A stretch of 64,000 nt of DNA from Desulfovibrio sp. (GCA_017415765.1 JAFQED010000032.1:89728-153727), one strand, 5' to 3'. Positions 16,749 to 26,591 are shown, counted from the first letter of the stretch. Notes: a model not told the origin generated them from the sequence alone. A program made the numbers and translations.

Positions 16749-17501
16749 ATGATACGGTATGCGTATATCCTTTGTGTGGCAGCCTTCCTGTTGTGTGCTG
16801 GTTGTGTGGCCGGGCAACAACGGGGCATGTATGGCAATGCCTATATTTCTACAGCGCGTCCTGCCATCAAAGTGGCGGTCAGAGACTTGCCCTTGATAAC
16901 TGCCGGGCGTGGTTCTGCCTTCCTGACCAATACAAGTGTTGTCAGCGGTTTGCCCGTTAACGTCTGGCTTGCCTTGTACGGCAAAAGCCCTGATGGCCCT
17001 TTTGCGGTGGTGGCACAGGCTGAAGTGCCGCATGGCTGGTATTGGGACAGCATCATGCGGCGGCCGTTCAGTATCAACGAAGGTGTTGAACTTTTGGGAG
17101 GCATGGGCTTCCAGGCCTGCACCTTTGTTATCGACAACAGGTTCGATCCCTTCGTGGCGCAAGTCTGGCTTGGCAGGGATGCAAAAGAGGTCACACAGCG
17201 TCCGGCGCGCTGGTTGGTTCGGGCCTTTGCAGCACGTTGCAATTTTGATGAAGACAAGATTATTCTCGAATACCGTGAGCCGCTGCCAGCCGATATCCAC
17301 GATATATCCAGCTTGCCGTTTGGACAGGATGACCTTGTGCGCGACTTTGAGCAACGGGCCAGGCAGGCCTTTACAGTGGGCACGGTCCCACAGGATATTT
17401 CCGGGATAACAATGGGATATCCGTATGGAATAGAGTGGCGATACATGCGCGAAAGATTTTTGGGAACGGCCTCGAAATATGATATTTTTGACATCAGGTA
17501 A
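16749..17501 (+). CDS. Predicted lipoprotein of unknown function (DUF4851-like)
   Basis: 250 residues with a lipoprotein signal: a hydrophobic N terminus ending in the lipobox LLCAGC (Cys near residue 19). The rest is a soluble periplasmic domain with scattered aromatic residues and RYMRERFLGTASKYDIFDIR at the end. I recall similar Desulfovibrio-specific lipoproteins grouped as DUF4851, but this is from memory. It stands alone between the tRNA-Lys terminator and mucR, on the same strand as both. The membrane face to which it is anchored is not evident. Confidence 0.75.
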   Translation: MIRYAYILCVAAFLLCAGCVAGQQRGMYGNAYISTARPAIKVAVRDLPLITAGRGSAFLTNTSVVSGLPVNVWLALYGKSPDGPFAVVAQAEVPHGWYWDSIMRRPFSINEGVELLGGMGFQACTFVIDNRFDPFVAQVWLGRDAKEVTQRPARWLVRAFAARCNFDEDKIILEYREPLPADIHDISSLPFGQDDLVRDFEQRARQAFTVGTVPQDISGITMGYPYGIEWRYMRERFLGTASKYDIFDIR

Positions 17502-17679
17502 GCGGACACGAGTTACAAGAGATACAGTACAGAAAGAAAACAGAACAACGTTATTGACGAATAGTCCTTTGATGTGTATCGTCCCTGCCAACAATGTTTG
17601 TATGCTGTTGACAGTATAGGCTGCAAGGAGCAGACAGACCAAACTCTGTTTTACCACAGAATCCGAAAAGGGGAATACC

Positions 17680-18078
17680 ATGGATGATTATTTGAAAGAA
17701 GCACTGGAAATTACCCGTGCCCAGGCTGGTGTCCGCGTGATGACTGAAGAGGAGATCACTTCTTTCATCCAGAAGCTGGCTACGGGTATCCGCAGCGTGG
17801 CCGAGGGCGAAGCCCCTGTGGAATTTGACACGATGGAAATGGCACAGGAAGCCCGCAAATCCGTTAAGGAAAAGTCGGTAACCTGCCTGGAATGTGGTAA
17901 GACGTTCAAAATCCTGACCAAGCGTCACTTGGCTTCGCACGGTCTGGAAACCGCCGAATACCGCGAAAAGTGGGGATTCAAGAAGGATGCTCCGCTGGTC
18001 TGCAAGGCCTTGCAGCGTGAACGTCGCAAAAAGATGAAAGACATGAAGCTGTGGGAAAAACGCCGCAAGGCTCAATAA
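17680..18078 (+). CDS. MucR/Ros-family zinc-finger transcriptional regulator
   Basis: 132 residues; ribosome site AAAAGGGGAA before the ATG. The N-terminal helical part is followed by the Ros/MucR DNA-binding core: Cys69-x2-Cys72, His83 and His87 (CLECGKTFKILTKRHLASHG), then EYREKWGF and a basic tail. In alphaproteobacteria these proteins control exopolysaccharide and motility genes. Here it lies next to surface-glycan genes, which makes glycan control a reasonable guess only. Confidence 0.9.
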   Translation: MDDYLKEALEITRAQAGVRVMTEEEITSFIQKLATGIRSVAEGEAPVEFDTMEMAQEARKSVKEKSVTCLECGKTFKILTKRHLASHGLETAEYREKWGFKKDAPLVCKALQRERRKKMKDMKLWEKRRKAQ

Positions 18079-18162
18079 ATATACGCTTGGTTCGGTATGG
18101 AAATTGCCGTAACAGCGTCAAGGAGTTGAAGTTTCAGTGAAGTCCACTTGCTGCAAGTTCAC

Positions 18163-18193
18163 GCAAAAAGCCCTTCTGTGAAGGGCTTTTTGC
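18163..18193. terminator. Bidirectional terminator between mucR and the O-antigen ligase gene
   Basis: GCAAAAAGCCCTTC and GAAGGGCTTTTTGC pair around a 3-base loop. The T run exists on both strands, so it serves the two convergent genes. Confidence 0.9.
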
Positions 18194-18257
18194 ATTTGGC
18201 TGTAGGATATGTATCGGCCAGGTAGCCATGCCAACTCGTAGCGGACATGTGCAGTCG

Positions 18258-19610
18258 TCAGCCTTGCTTGTACGGCGGCCTGTCCAAACTGTCATCTTTC
18301 CGCGTCTCCGGCCCATTGACCACGGCACCTATCATCACGCCCAGATGGCTCATGGCCAGTGCCAGCCACCACATACGGTAGAAATCGTGTCCAAAAATAC
18401 CGTTGACCAGCCAGCCAACGAAGCCCAGCCAAAACCACATGGTCAGTCGCCAGTAAATGCCGTTCTTACCTGCAACCTCGGCCTGGAGGCGAGGCCAGAT
18501 GCGCCGATAGCCCCACCAGACAAAACCCAGCAAAAAAATCATCCCCAGCGCAAAGCCGATGATGCCGTGGGCATAGAGCATATCCAGATAGATATTGTGC
18601 GGGTGACTGATGGTAATCGGATCACGAGCCGGGGTCAGGCCCAGAGCGCGAAAGGCCGTATTGTACTGCCCAGCCCCGGCCCCCAGCCACGGATGCTCCA
18701 GAAAGACCTGCCAACCCAGATCCCACAAACTCCAGCGACCATCCGAGCAGAAGCGGGCAAAACTCAGGCGGCCGGGCTGGAAGAGGGCAAACAGGCCAAA
18801 CACCAGCAAGGGCAAGGCGACGATTTTCCAGTTGATGCGCTTGCGCGGCAGCCAGAACCAGAGAAAAACCACCGCCGCCACAGCCAGGATTCCACTGCGG
18901 GCAGATGCCCCCTGCAGCAGAAAAAAGGCTGGTGTCAGTAGTATCAGCCAAAGAGTAGCCGATACGGCCATGCCGTACCGCTCGCGCAGGATATACCAGA
19001 CGCTGAAGGCCGGGATGAGGGCAAGGGCAATGTAGTTACCAACGCAGTAATCCCCCAGGCTGCCGGTAAGGCGTCCGGCATTGGGGGGATAGCCCATGAT
19101 AAAATCAAAGCCCGTTATGGCCTGCCAGATACCGTCCAGTCCCTGCCAGAAGCAGGCCACAACACAGGCCCAGACCAGACGCCGCAGGTCTTTTTCACTA
19201 CGTACACACTCCATGCCAATGATGGGCAGGATGAAACCCTTGTTGATGCCTGTGCCCGCATGCCACAGAGAGGCAAAAATATCTTCTGAACAGAGGATGC
19301 CGATGGCAATCATCAACCAGAGGCAGTAAAACAGCCAGCGCACACCCAAACGATGCCAGACACTTTGCGCCCAGGCATGACGCCAGTAAGGGATAAGAAA
19401 ACAGAGGCAGACCAGCGGCATGACCTCGCGCATACCATAACCGATGGGAAAGGTAGCCAGTGAGACCCAGAAGGACCAGAACAGGCAATCGTACCAGAAG
19501 TGTGCAGGATCCTGCGTACGCAGGGCAAGCCAGGCGTCCAGCCGGACAGCCAGCCCTGCGGGCAGCCATGACCTGAGAATACCAGATAGAGAAATGATAG
19601 ATTGCCTCAT
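18258..19610 (-). CDS. O-antigen ligase/polymerase-family membrane protein (WaaL-like)
   Basis: 450 residues with about 11-12 hydrophobic segments. It has the large extracytoplasmic loop typical of Wzy_C/WaaL proteins: WQVFLEHPWLGAGAGQYN, followed by SHPHNIYLDMLYAHGIIG with the conserved His. These enzymes join O-antigen from its lipid carrier to lipid A-core, or polymerise glycan, at the periplasmic face. Divergent from the WbaP-like sugar transferase, so the two probably belong to one surface-polysaccharide locus. Confidence 0.85.
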   Translation of the reverse strand: MRQSIISLSGILRSWLPAGLAVRLDAWLALRTQDPAHFWYDCLFWSFWVSLATFPIGYGMREVMPLVCLCFLIPYWRHAWAQSVWHRLGVRWLFYCLWLMIAIGILCSEDIFASLWHAGTGINKGFILPIIGMECVRSEKDLRRLVWACVVACFWQGLDGIWQAITGFDFIMGYPPNAGRLTGSLGDYCVGNYIALALIPAFSVWYILRERYGMAVSATLWLILLTPAFFLLQGASARSGILAVAAVVFLWFWLPRKRINWKIVALPLLVFGLFALFQPGRLSFARFCSDGRWSLWDLGWQVFLEHPWLGAGAGQYNTAFRALGLTPARDPITISHPHNIYLDMLYAHGIIGFALGMIFLLGFVWWGYRRIWPRLQAEVAGKNGIYWRLTMWFWLGFVGWLVNGIFGHDFYRMWWLALAMSHLGVMIGAVVNGPETRKDDSLDRPPYKQG

Positions 19611-19743
19611 GAAAAATCGAACCTCGTTATAAAAGTATAGCCGCCAGATAGCTCAAATGCAAGCAGAATGCGGCTTGCTTTCTTGGTTTTGCCGGATTAT
19701 ACTTACGCTCCCATTGTCGGGGTGTCGTTGTAGATTGCTCAAT

Positions 19744-21171
19744 ATGTTCCATCCTTTAGCCATGTCTCGCATGTCTGCAAGGTCTCTCCTTTTTTTTCTC
19801 CGCCGTACAGGTTTGCCGCCACAGCTCCTTGTGCTGTTGGGGGTGGACATGCTGACCCTGTTTTCCGTCGCTGTTTTGGCCTTTCTCTTGCGAGGACTTT
19901 GCGGGGAGACTCTTTCCCATCCTGTATATCCACTGGTTTTACCGCTGATCATGCTGGCTCCTGTATTGGGGATCGTGCTGGGGCTGTACCGCAGTATCGC
20001 TTTGCCACCACATCGGGAGCTGAAGGCCCTCTTCGGTATGACCAGTCTGCTCTATGCCCTGGTGCTGGTCGTACTTTTTGTGACCAAGAACGGCGACATC
20101 TTTTCCCGACTGGTGCTGGTGGGTGCCTGGGCTGCCTCTGTGCTGCTTTTGCCGGTAATGCGCAGCCTGTGCCGATACAAGCTGGGGCGGCGCACATGGT
20201 GGGGCTGCCCTCTCATCATCATCGGGGCCAGCCAGTCTGCCCGCAGTGTCTGGCATACTGTACGCCAGCACCCGGAATGTGGCTTGAAGCCCGTACTGCT
20301 GCTGGATGTGCCAGCCTCTGCCGAAGACCTGCGCAGTCCGCTGGATGCCGCTTTGCATCGTTATCCCAATGCAGTAGGGTTAGTCCTTCTCAAAATGGGC
20401 GATGCTGGCAATACCGACCTCGTGCGTTTTGCCAATCGTTTTTTTCGGCAACTGCTGATCGTTCCCCATTCGGAGGCCGATTTTTACCGTTTGTGGGTCA
20501 CCCCCTGTGATATTGGCAAGGTGACGGCGTTGCTTCTGTCCCAAAACTTGCGTGACAGGCGTCGCCTGGCCATCAAGCGGGGGCTTGATCTTGTGCTTTG
20601 TCTGCTGGCCATGCCGATCATTTTGCCCTTGGGTCTGGTCCTGGCGGCAGCCATTCGGCTGGATAACCGAGGCCCTGTTTTTTATCGTCAAAAGCGTATC
20701 GGCCAATACGGCAAGGCTTTTTATATTTTCAAGTTCCGCAGTATGCGGGTGGATGCCGATGCCGTGCTGGCAGAGTATCTTGCCGCCAAACCGGCCCTGC
20801 GGAAGGAGTGGCAGCGGGATCAGAAGCTCCGAAATGACCCGCGCGTCACACGGGTGGGCAGATTTTTACGCAAGACCAGCCTGGATGAGTTGCCGCAGCT
20901 TATTAATGTGCTCATGGGCAGCATGAGTCTGGTGGGGCCACGGCCCATTCTTGAAAGCCAGGTTGTCATGCATGGCCCGGTGTTTGAGCAGTATTGCTGT
21001 GTCAGGCCCGGTATTACCGGCTTGTGGCAGGTCTCCGGGCGTAACAATACAAGTTATGCTGTGCGGGTGTCCTGCGACAACTATTATATCAGCAACTGGT
21101 CTGTCTGGCTGGATATTTGGATTTTGTGCAGGACAGTACCAGTTGCCTTAACCGGCGATGGGGCATACTGA
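19744..21171 (+). CDS. wbaP: Undecaprenyl-phosphate sugar-1-phosphate transferase (WbaP-like)
   Basis: About 475 residues from the ATG at 19744; ATGs at 19762 and 19771 and a longer frame from 19657 are also possible because no start has a strong ribosome site. The N-terminal half has four or five helices and a nucleotide-binding-like domain ([16 protein letters not shown]). The C-terminal half is the catalytic bacterial sugar transferase: [61 protein letters not shown] and [15 protein letters not shown]. It starts glycan synthesis by loading the first sugar phosphate on undecaprenyl phosphate. It overlaps the next gene by one base. Confidence 0.88.
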   Translation: MFHPLAMSRMSARSLLFFLRRTGLPPQLLVLLGVDMLTLFSVAVLAFLLRGLCGETLSHPVYPLVLPLIMLAPVLGIVLGLYRSIALPPHRELKALFGMTSLLYALVLVVLFVTKNGDIFSRLVLVGAWAASVLLLPVMRSLCRYKLGRRTWWGCPLIIIGASQSARSVWHTVRQHPECGLKPVLLLDVPASAEDLRSPLDAALHRYPNAVGLVLLKMGDAGNTDLVRFANRFFRQLLIVPHSEADFYRLWVTPCDIGKVTALLLSQNLRDRRRLAIKRGLDLVLCLLAMPIILPLGLVLAAAIRLDNRGPVFYRQKRIGQYGKAFYIFKFRSMRVDADAVLAEYLAAKPALRKEWQRDQKLRNDPRVTRVGRFLRKTSLDELPQLINVLMGSMSLVGPRPILESQVVMHGPVFEQYCCVRPGITGLWQVSGRNNTSYAVRVSCDNYYISNWSVWLDIWILCRTVPVALTGDGAY

Positions 21172-22274
21172 TGGGTGAGCGCGGCAACAGGCTTTACCGT
21201 GGGATGGACAAATGGCTGGGCATTCCCCTGACAGCTCTGAGTGCCTCTCTGCGGCTTGGGCGGGGGAAGATCCCCCACACTCCCCGGCGTATTGGCTTGT
21301 TGTGTCTTGGGGCCATTGGTGATTTGTTGCTCTTTTCCGGTTTGCCGTTGGCCTTGCGCCAGCGTTGGCCCGAAGTCCGGCTGGAATTGCTGGTAACACG
21401 GGGCAATGCGGCCGCTGTACCGCTGGTACCGGCTATTGATGACGTTGCCGCCTTTGCCCTGCGTGACATACCGGGCATGATAGCCCATTTGCGCCAAAAG
21501 CGGTATGATGTACTTTTTGACAGCAGCCAGTGGGCACGTCTGGGGACGCATATCTGCAATTTTTCTGGCGCAGGTTGCACCGTGGGCTTTACAACACACG
21601 GCCAGTACCGCTCCCTTGGATATGATGTCAAAGTCAGGCACAGCAATGAACGCCATGAAGCGGCAAACTTTCTTGCGCTGGGGCAAGCCCTGTGGCCAGA
21701 GCTTCAGGGTGGACCAGCCGTGCGTCTGCCCGCATCCCCGCCGCAAGATGCTTTGCCTTTTGTCAGGGAAAGGGCTGTTTTTCTGCACATGTGGCCTTCG
21801 GGCGTCAAGTCCTGGCTGCGACAGTGGCCAGCCGAACACTGGGCCAGTCTGGCCCGGCATTTGCTGGATAGGGGATGCACTGTCTTTCTGACTGGCAGCC
21901 CTGCCGATGCGGCGGGGAATACCGCTTTTCTCCAACGCTGGTTTCCGGGGACGGCGGGCATCCAGTCGCTGGCTGGCTGTTTGGGGCTGCCTTCCCTGGC
22001 CTGGCTTTTGGCGCAAGCCCATGCTGTGGTCTCGGTCAATACGGGCATCATGCACCTGGCGGCCCTGGCAGGTGCCCCCACCATCGGCCTGCACGGGCCT
22101 ACCAACCCGCTGCGCTGGGGGCCAGTGGGGCGGCAAACGGCCAGCCTTTTACCGCGAGAAGGCAAAATGGCCTATCTCAACCTCGGCTTTGAATACCCTC
22201 CCGATGCCTGTGACCTGCAATATTTACCCGTTCAGGATGTGCTGGATACACTGGCAGACTGGGGGCGGATCTAG
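21171..22274 (+). CDS. Glycosyltransferase family 9 (heptosyltransferase-like)
   Basis: 367 residues; its ATG overlaps the wbaP TGA by one base. GT-B fold features of the ADP-heptose:LPS heptosyltransferase family: RIGLLCLGAIGDLLLFSGLPLAL near the start, LHMWPSGVKSWLRQWPAEHW in the middle, and VVSVNTGIMHLAALAGAPTIGLHGPTNPLRWGP with the nucleotide-sugar binding residues. Probably adds heptose or another sugar to the LPS core. The exact acceptor cannot be read from the sequence. Confidence 0.88.
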   Translation: MGERGNRLYRGMDKWLGIPLTALSASLRLGRGKIPHTPRRIGLLCLGAIGDLLLFSGLPLALRQRWPEVRLELLVTRGNAAAVPLVPAIDDVAAFALRDIPGMIAHLRQKRYDVLFDSSQWARLGTHICNFSGAGCTVGFTTHGQYRSLGYDVKVRHSNERHEAANFLALGQALWPELQGGPAVRLPASPPQDALPFVRERAVFLHMWPSGVKSWLRQWPAEHWASLARHLLDRGCTVFLTGSPADAAGNTAFLQRWFPGTAGIQSLAGCLGLPSLAWLLAQAHAVVSVNTGIMHLAALAGAPTIGLHGPTNPLRWGPVGRQTASLLPREGKMAYLNLGFEYPPDACDLQYLPVQDVLDTLADWGRI

Positions 22275-22305
22275 GGCGAATCTATCCCACCTGTCATGGC
22301 AGTAG

Positions 22306-23808
22306 TCATGCCCCGGCAGGTTTCTCTGCCGCCAGCAAAAAAACAGGATCCTGAGCTGCCAGATGGATGCCGCTGTTCCGTGCCTGTCCTTCTGCAGCCT
22401 GTATCTGCATGATTTCCACAGGCCAGCCCAGCCCTTCAAGGTAGCGGTGGCACTGCGAGAGATTTTCCAGCAGGACACAGGCCGCCACCAGACGCCCTCC
22501 GGGCGGTAAGCGGTGGCAGACATGGCCGATAATATCTGCACCGTCTTCGCCGGAAAGGCCGCCGCCAATAAAGACGCGCTGCGGGTCGGGCAGGGTCGGC
22601 AGACAGTCCGGGGCTTGCCCCAGGCAGACCTCGACAGTAGCTGCGCCAAAGCGGCGGCGGTTTTCCTGTATGCTCATGGCGCGTCCTGCGCTGCGTTCCA
22701 CAGCAAATACCCTGCCATTGTGGGCTAGTGCTGCGGCCTCCAAAGCCACGGCCCCTGAACCTGAGCCAATATCCCACACAAGGTGGCGTGGCCCGACACG
22801 CAGGAGCGAAAGTGCGGCCGCACGCACCGGCAGTTTGTTGATAAGAGCATCTTCCTCTGCCAGTTCTGCCGTGTGCAAGCCAAGACAGGGCCGACGCGGT
22901 GCATCTGCGGGTAGCAGGAGCATGGTACAGGCCGGGCCAAAGCTGGCCGAAGCGGTTTCGGCAAGGCTGAGGTCGTGCCGGGCCTCGTCTGAGGCCCCCA
23001 TGCGTTCAAAAATATGGGCTTTGAACCAGTCCACACCCCGATCGAGCAAATGGCGGGCCAGCACATCGGGGCTGGTGTGGGCATCGCACAGGATGCACAG
23101 GGGTCGCCCCTTGCCCACTGCGGCATTGAGCGGGGCAAGGTCGTCATGCCCATGCAGGGAAAGACAGATGACCGAATGCCACGGGAGGGCCAGCCGGGCG
23201 CAGGCTGCCTGCAGGGAGCTGATCGCCGGTATCAGCCGAACAGCGTCTTCGCCCAGTTGACGTGCGAGACTGGCCCCGATGCCAAAAAAGAGCGGGTCGC
23301 CGTCTGCCAGCAGCAGGACACGCTTTCCGCTGGCGCGTAACTGGCTGAGGCGGTTGAGCAACGGCTCCAGTGGCAGAGTCAGGGGCAGCAGACGGGCTGT
23401 GATGGGGTTTGCCTCCTCATCCTGCGTGGGGGAGGAAAGCAGCGCGTCCAGCAACGCTTGGCCGCCACAGATGACATGGGCATCCTTGAGCAAGGTACGC
23501 TGATCCGGCGGGAGGGACGCAAACTGCCAACTGCTGCCGCAATCAAGCCCCAGCACCGTGATGGGCTGTAGGCTTGGCATGGATGGCTCAAAGACAAAGA
23601 GGGAGTGGAGCATTTCCGACATGGGTGGCCAGCCATCGCCTGTGGCTTCCTGCGTGGGAGATGCTTCTGTTGTTGTGCCCTGCACATGCGGGTGGGGAGC
23701 ATCTGGGGGGCTGCCCAGGGCGATGCGCTCCTGCAAGGCTATACCGGGAAGAAAATTTTGCTTTTTCATGGGGACATCAGGTAGGGGCTGGAGATAGCCT
23801 TGCCTCAC
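22306..23808 (-). CDS. Bifunctional cobalt-precorrin methyltransferase CbiE-CbiT (CobL-like)
   Basis: 500 residues from the GTG at 23808, which overlaps the upstream stop as GTGA and has GGAAGAG in front. ATG at 23769 and later Met codons are possible, because the first 80 or so residues are not family sequence. The CbiE tetrapyrrole methylase domain starts at ITVLGLDCGS and has LLLADGDPLFFGIG. The CbiT domain has the SAM motif VWDIGSGSGAVALEAA and FIGGGLSG. It methylates C5 and C15 and decarboxylates in corrin ring synthesis. No other cobalamin genes are nearby. Confidence 0.88.
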   Translation of the reverse strand: MRQGYLQPLPDVPMKKQNFLPGIALQERIALGSPPDAPHPHVQGTTTEASPTQEATGDGWPPMSEMLHSLFVFEPSMPSLQPITVLGLDCGSSWQFASLPPDQRTLLKDAHVICGGQALLDALLSSPTQDEEANPITARLLPLTLPLEPLLNRLSQLRASGKRVLLLADGDPLFFGIGASLARQLGEDAVRLIPAISSLQAACARLALPWHSVICLSLHGHDDLAPLNAAVGKGRPLCILCDAHTSPDVLARHLLDRGVDWFKAHIFERMGASDEARHDLSLAETASASFGPACTMLLLPADAPRRPCLGLHTAELAEEDALINKLPVRAAALSLLRVGPRHLVWDIGSGSGAVALEAAALAHNGRVFAVERSAGRAMSIQENRRRFGAATVEVCLGQAPDCLPTLPDPQRVFIGGGLSGEDGADIIGHVCHRLPPGGRLVAACVLLENLSQCHRYLEGLGWPVEIMQIQAAEGQARNSGIHLAAQDPVFLLAAEKPAGA

Positions 23809-24683
23809 GCGTTCTCTTCCGGCAGCCAGACAGTCCCGCGTGCCACCAGGTGGACTGGCCCGCCAATTTCGGCCCGGCGTTCTTCTCCCTCCTCGCGCAG
23901 AGCCACATGAAGCAAAGAGCCGCTGGGTTGCAGAATATCAAAGCGGCGTTTACCACCAGACTGGGAAAGGGCAAGAGCCAATGCCAGCGCACCTGAGCCG
24001 CAGGCACTTTCAAGACAGATACTGCGGGGGTCGCGCACGTGGACAAGGGGGAACATCTCAAGCTGGCCCTGCACCTCTCGCCACCAGATGGCCCCCACTG
24101 CCACGTCATTTTCCAGTTGCCATGTCTGGCGCAAAAGCAGCATTGTCTGTTCCAGTGCCTGTTGGTGGGCCTCCGGCATGGGGTGCATGGTCGCATCAAG
24201 CAGCATATGACTGATGCCGGGCAGACGTACCAGGGTCATGCCAGGGCCGCTTTGCCGGGGATGCAGAAGGGGCAGACGCAGACTGGCCGTGACCTCCCAG
24301 CAGGGGGCACAGCCGTGGACGTGCAGGACAACGGGGCTCTGCCAGCCAGAAACCATAATTTCGCAACGGTGCTCGTAAGCTTCACCGCCGTACGAGGCTT
24401 GGGCCATGCCGTCCAGCAAGGCCTGGCGTGGGCTGCGTTCACATTCACGCAAGGCCAGCAGCGCACCGAAAGCCCGGCTGGCATTGACACAGAATTCCCC
24501 ACCCGCCATCCGCAGCCGACGCTGCGCAATATCCACAAAGCCTGCCTGTTCCGCAGAAAGGAATCGCTCACCCAGGACGTGGCTGGCAAGGCTGGCCTGC
24601 TGGCGGGACGGCACATCCGCAGCGGGAAGGAAAAGCGTCGTATTACCGCCAGGGCTCCATTTGGAAAAGCTCAGAACAGGCAT
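23805..24683 (-). CDS. Diaminopimelate epimerase-fold racemase (DapF-like)
   Basis: 292 residues. Both catalytic cysteines of the DapF fold are recognisable: GGEFCVNASRAFGAL (first Cys) and ESACGSGALALALAL (second Cys), each in the expected half of the pseudo-dimer. Substrate-binding positions differ from true DapF, whose first motif is CGNGARC, so it may act on another amino acid; relatives such as the histidine racemase CntK show a similarly altered motif. It is translationally coupled to the CbiE-CbiT gene, which is unexpected. The true substrate is unknown. Confidence 0.75.
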   Translation of the reverse strand: MPVLSFSKWSPGGNTTLFLPAADVPSRQQASLASHVLGERFLSAEQAGFVDIAQRRLRMAGGEFCVNASRAFGALLALRECERSPRQALLDGMAQASYGGEAYEHRCEIMVSGWQSPVVLHVHGCAPCWEVTASLRLPLLHPRQSGPGMTLVRLPGISHMLLDATMHPMPEAHQQALEQTMLLLRQTWQLENDVAVGAIWWREVQGQLEMFPLVHVRDPRSICLESACGSGALALALALSQSGGKRRFDILQPSGSLLHVALREEGEERRAEIGGPVHLVARGTVWLPEENA

Positions 24684-24926
24684 GGGATTTCCTTTTCGGA
24701 CAAATCGTTTTCAGCCAGAGTATGCACCAGCAGATGTGCCCTGTCTAGTACGCCAGGCCGTTGATTTTAGCGCATGCTGCGGATTTGTGCTTGCGGTTTT
24801 GGACGAAGGCAGGTACAAGGAATCTGTTCGCGCCCTGTTTTTTGATGGGTGTAGAACATCAGTTTGGCGGGCAACCCTTTAGTCGGCGTATCAAACGCCA
24901 AAAATGTCCTAAATTAGGGAGGCATC
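24684..24926. other. Divergent spacer before the vWA-OmpA gene
   Basis: 243 bases between the DapF-like start and the vWA-OmpA gene. No gene seen. It should contain both promoters; none was clear enough to mark. Confidence 0.5.
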
Positions 24927-25925
24927 ATGAAATCCATTCGTCTTCTCGTCCTCGCGGCCGCTCTTGTCCTGAGCTATGCCGTTGCTGCCGTGGCCGCCGA
25001 GCCTGCGTGCAGCAAGAAGATCTCCAGCTTCGACTTCGTTGTGGACTATTCCGGCTCCATGATGATGAAGAACGCCCAGCTCAAAAAAGATAAAATCCTT
25101 GTTGCCAAGGAAGCCCTGCAGCGTGTCAATGCTGCCATCCCCGCCCTTGACTACAACGGAGGTCTGCATACCGTTTCGCCCAATGGCGTCATCATTGCCC
25201 AGGGGCCCTGGGATCGCGCTGCCATGAGTGCTGGCATCAACAAGCTGCGTTCCGGCTTTTCGGTGTTTGGTCGCATGACCAGCATGGGCAGTGGCCTTCA
25301 GACCTATGAACCCTTCCTTTCCAGCATGCAGCGTGATGCCGCCATCATCCTCGTGACCGACGGCGACAACAACCGTGGTGTTGACCTGGTGGAAGTGGCC
25401 CGTCAGATCTATGCCAGCCAGCGTGATATGGTCATCCACGTCATCTCTCTGGCCGACACCCCCCACGGTGAAGCCGTGATCAAGGAAGTTGTTGCCATGA
25501 ATCCCGGCAGCGTCTGCGTACGTGCCGAAGAACTGGCCACCAGCGATGCTGCTGTGGAACGCTTTGTCATGGCCGTGTTCTGCGGTGATGAAGATGTCAT
25601 CGTGCTGCGTGGCGTACACTTTGCCTTTGACTCCTATGCTCTGGACGGCAAGGCCAAGGGTATCCTTGATGAAGCCGCTGGCATGATCAAGGCCAACCCC
25701 AACAAGCAGGTGACCCTGCTTGGCTGGACTGACTCCATCGGTTCTGACGCCTACAACAAGACCCTGTCCCAGAATCGTGCCAATGCTGTTAAGAACTATC
25801 TGGCCCAGCAGGGTATCCCCGCCAGCAGCATGAAGGCTATTGGCAAGGGCAAGTCCTTCAAGTACAATAACAAGACCGAAGAAGGTCGTTACTTGAACCG
25901 TCGTACCGAGATCTCCTTCGACTAG
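24927..25925 (+). CDS. Exported von Willebrand A plus OmpA C-terminal domain protein
   Basis: 332 residues; GGGAGGCATC precedes the ATG. Sec signal peptide, residues 1-24 (cleavage near AVAAEP). The vWA domain has the metal site DYSGSMM (DxSxS) and ILVTDGDNN. The C-terminal OmpA/MotB-type peptidoglycan-binding domain has HFAFDSYAL, LLGWTDSIGSDAYNKTLSQNRA and RYLNRRTEISF. Abundant common codons suggest high expression. Probably tethers the outer membrane or a partner protein to peptidoglycan. A terminator follows, so it is a single-gene unit. Confidence 0.92.
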   Translation: MKSIRLLVLAAALVLSYAVAAVAAEPACSKKISSFDFVVDYSGSMMMKNAQLKKDKILVAKEALQRVNAAIPALDYNGGLHTVSPNGVIIAQGPWDRAAMSAGINKLRSGFSVFGRMTSMGSGLQTYEPFLSSMQRDAAIILVTDGDNNRGVDLVEVARQIYASQRDMVIHVISLADTPHGEAVIKEVVAMNPGSVCVRAEELATSDAAVERFVMAVFCGDEDVIVLRGVHFAFDSYALDGKAKGILDEAAGMIKANPNKQVTLLGWTDSIGSDAYNKTLSQNRANAVKNYLAQQGIPASSMKAIGKGKSFKYNNKTEEGRYLNRRTEISFD

Positions 25926-25950
25926 GGAGAAAGGTTCACCATTGCTTGCA

Positions 25951-25981
25951 AAGCCGGGCGGCTATACCGCCCGGCTTTTTT
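25951..25981 (+). terminator. Terminator after the vWA-OmpA gene
   Basis: AAGCCGGGCGG and CCGCCCGGCTT pair around a 5-base loop, followed by six T, 25 bases after the stop. Confidence 0.9.
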
Positions 25982-26025
25982 GAAATACAGAGTGTTGAAA
26001 GCGAGAAATACTCTGGAGGTAGCAT

Positions 26026-26556
26026 ATGCGCGTATTACCTGTTGTTTTGATGCTGGGCCTTCTGTTGGGTGGTTGTGCCTGGATGGAAGGCAGCAATGCT
26101 GGCGGGCCTGAGTCTGCTGCCCCTGCGGAGGAGGCTGCCGCTTCTGACGTTATGGGAACCACTGACACACCCTCCGGGGCAAAGGCCTCTTCTGATACAA
26201 AGGCAGCCCGTTCCTCTAAAAAGGAAGCTACGGTGCGTGCCGAGCTTGACAAGGTGGGACGGAAACTGGCGGCCCAGGCTGCACGCACGGTCATGCCTTC
26301 CAAATCAAGCAAACAGGTGAAGCAGCGCAACAAGGAATATGTGGCTACCTATGTGGAGATAGATGCCAGCAACGTCAGCACAGAAATGCGCCCCGGCACA
26401 GGGGGGCAGTATGTGGGCGTGGTACGCTATCAGGAAAAAATTTATGAATGTCGCGGCAAAAGCCGGGCAGCTGCCCTGAAGGCCCAGTGCGAGCAGATAC
26501 GCAGCCGCCGTTTGAGCGAACTCATCCGCTACGATGGTAAAAAGTGGCAGTATTGA
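26026..26556 (+). CDS. Predicted lipoprotein of unknown function
   Basis: 176 residues; GGAGG lies 7 bases before the ATG. Lipobox LLLGGC with Cys near residue 17. An Ala/Ser/Glu-rich, probably disordered stretch (about 20-65) leads to a basic segment and then a small folded domain (RNKEYVATYVEIDASNV to the C terminus) rich in beta-like sequence. It lies between two terminators. I do not recognise the family. Confidence 0.75.
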   Translation: MRVLPVVLMLGLLLGGCAWMEGSNAGGPESAAPAEEAAASDVMGTTDTPSGAKASSDTKAARSSKKEATVRAELDKVGRKLAAQAARTVMPSKSSKQVKQRNKEYVATYVEIDASNVSTEMRPGTGGQYVGVVRYQEKIYECRGKSRAAALKAQCEQIRSRRLSELIRYDGKKWQY

Positions 26557-26591
26557 TGGCAGCTTTTGCAGGGGGAACACGACCCGATGCA

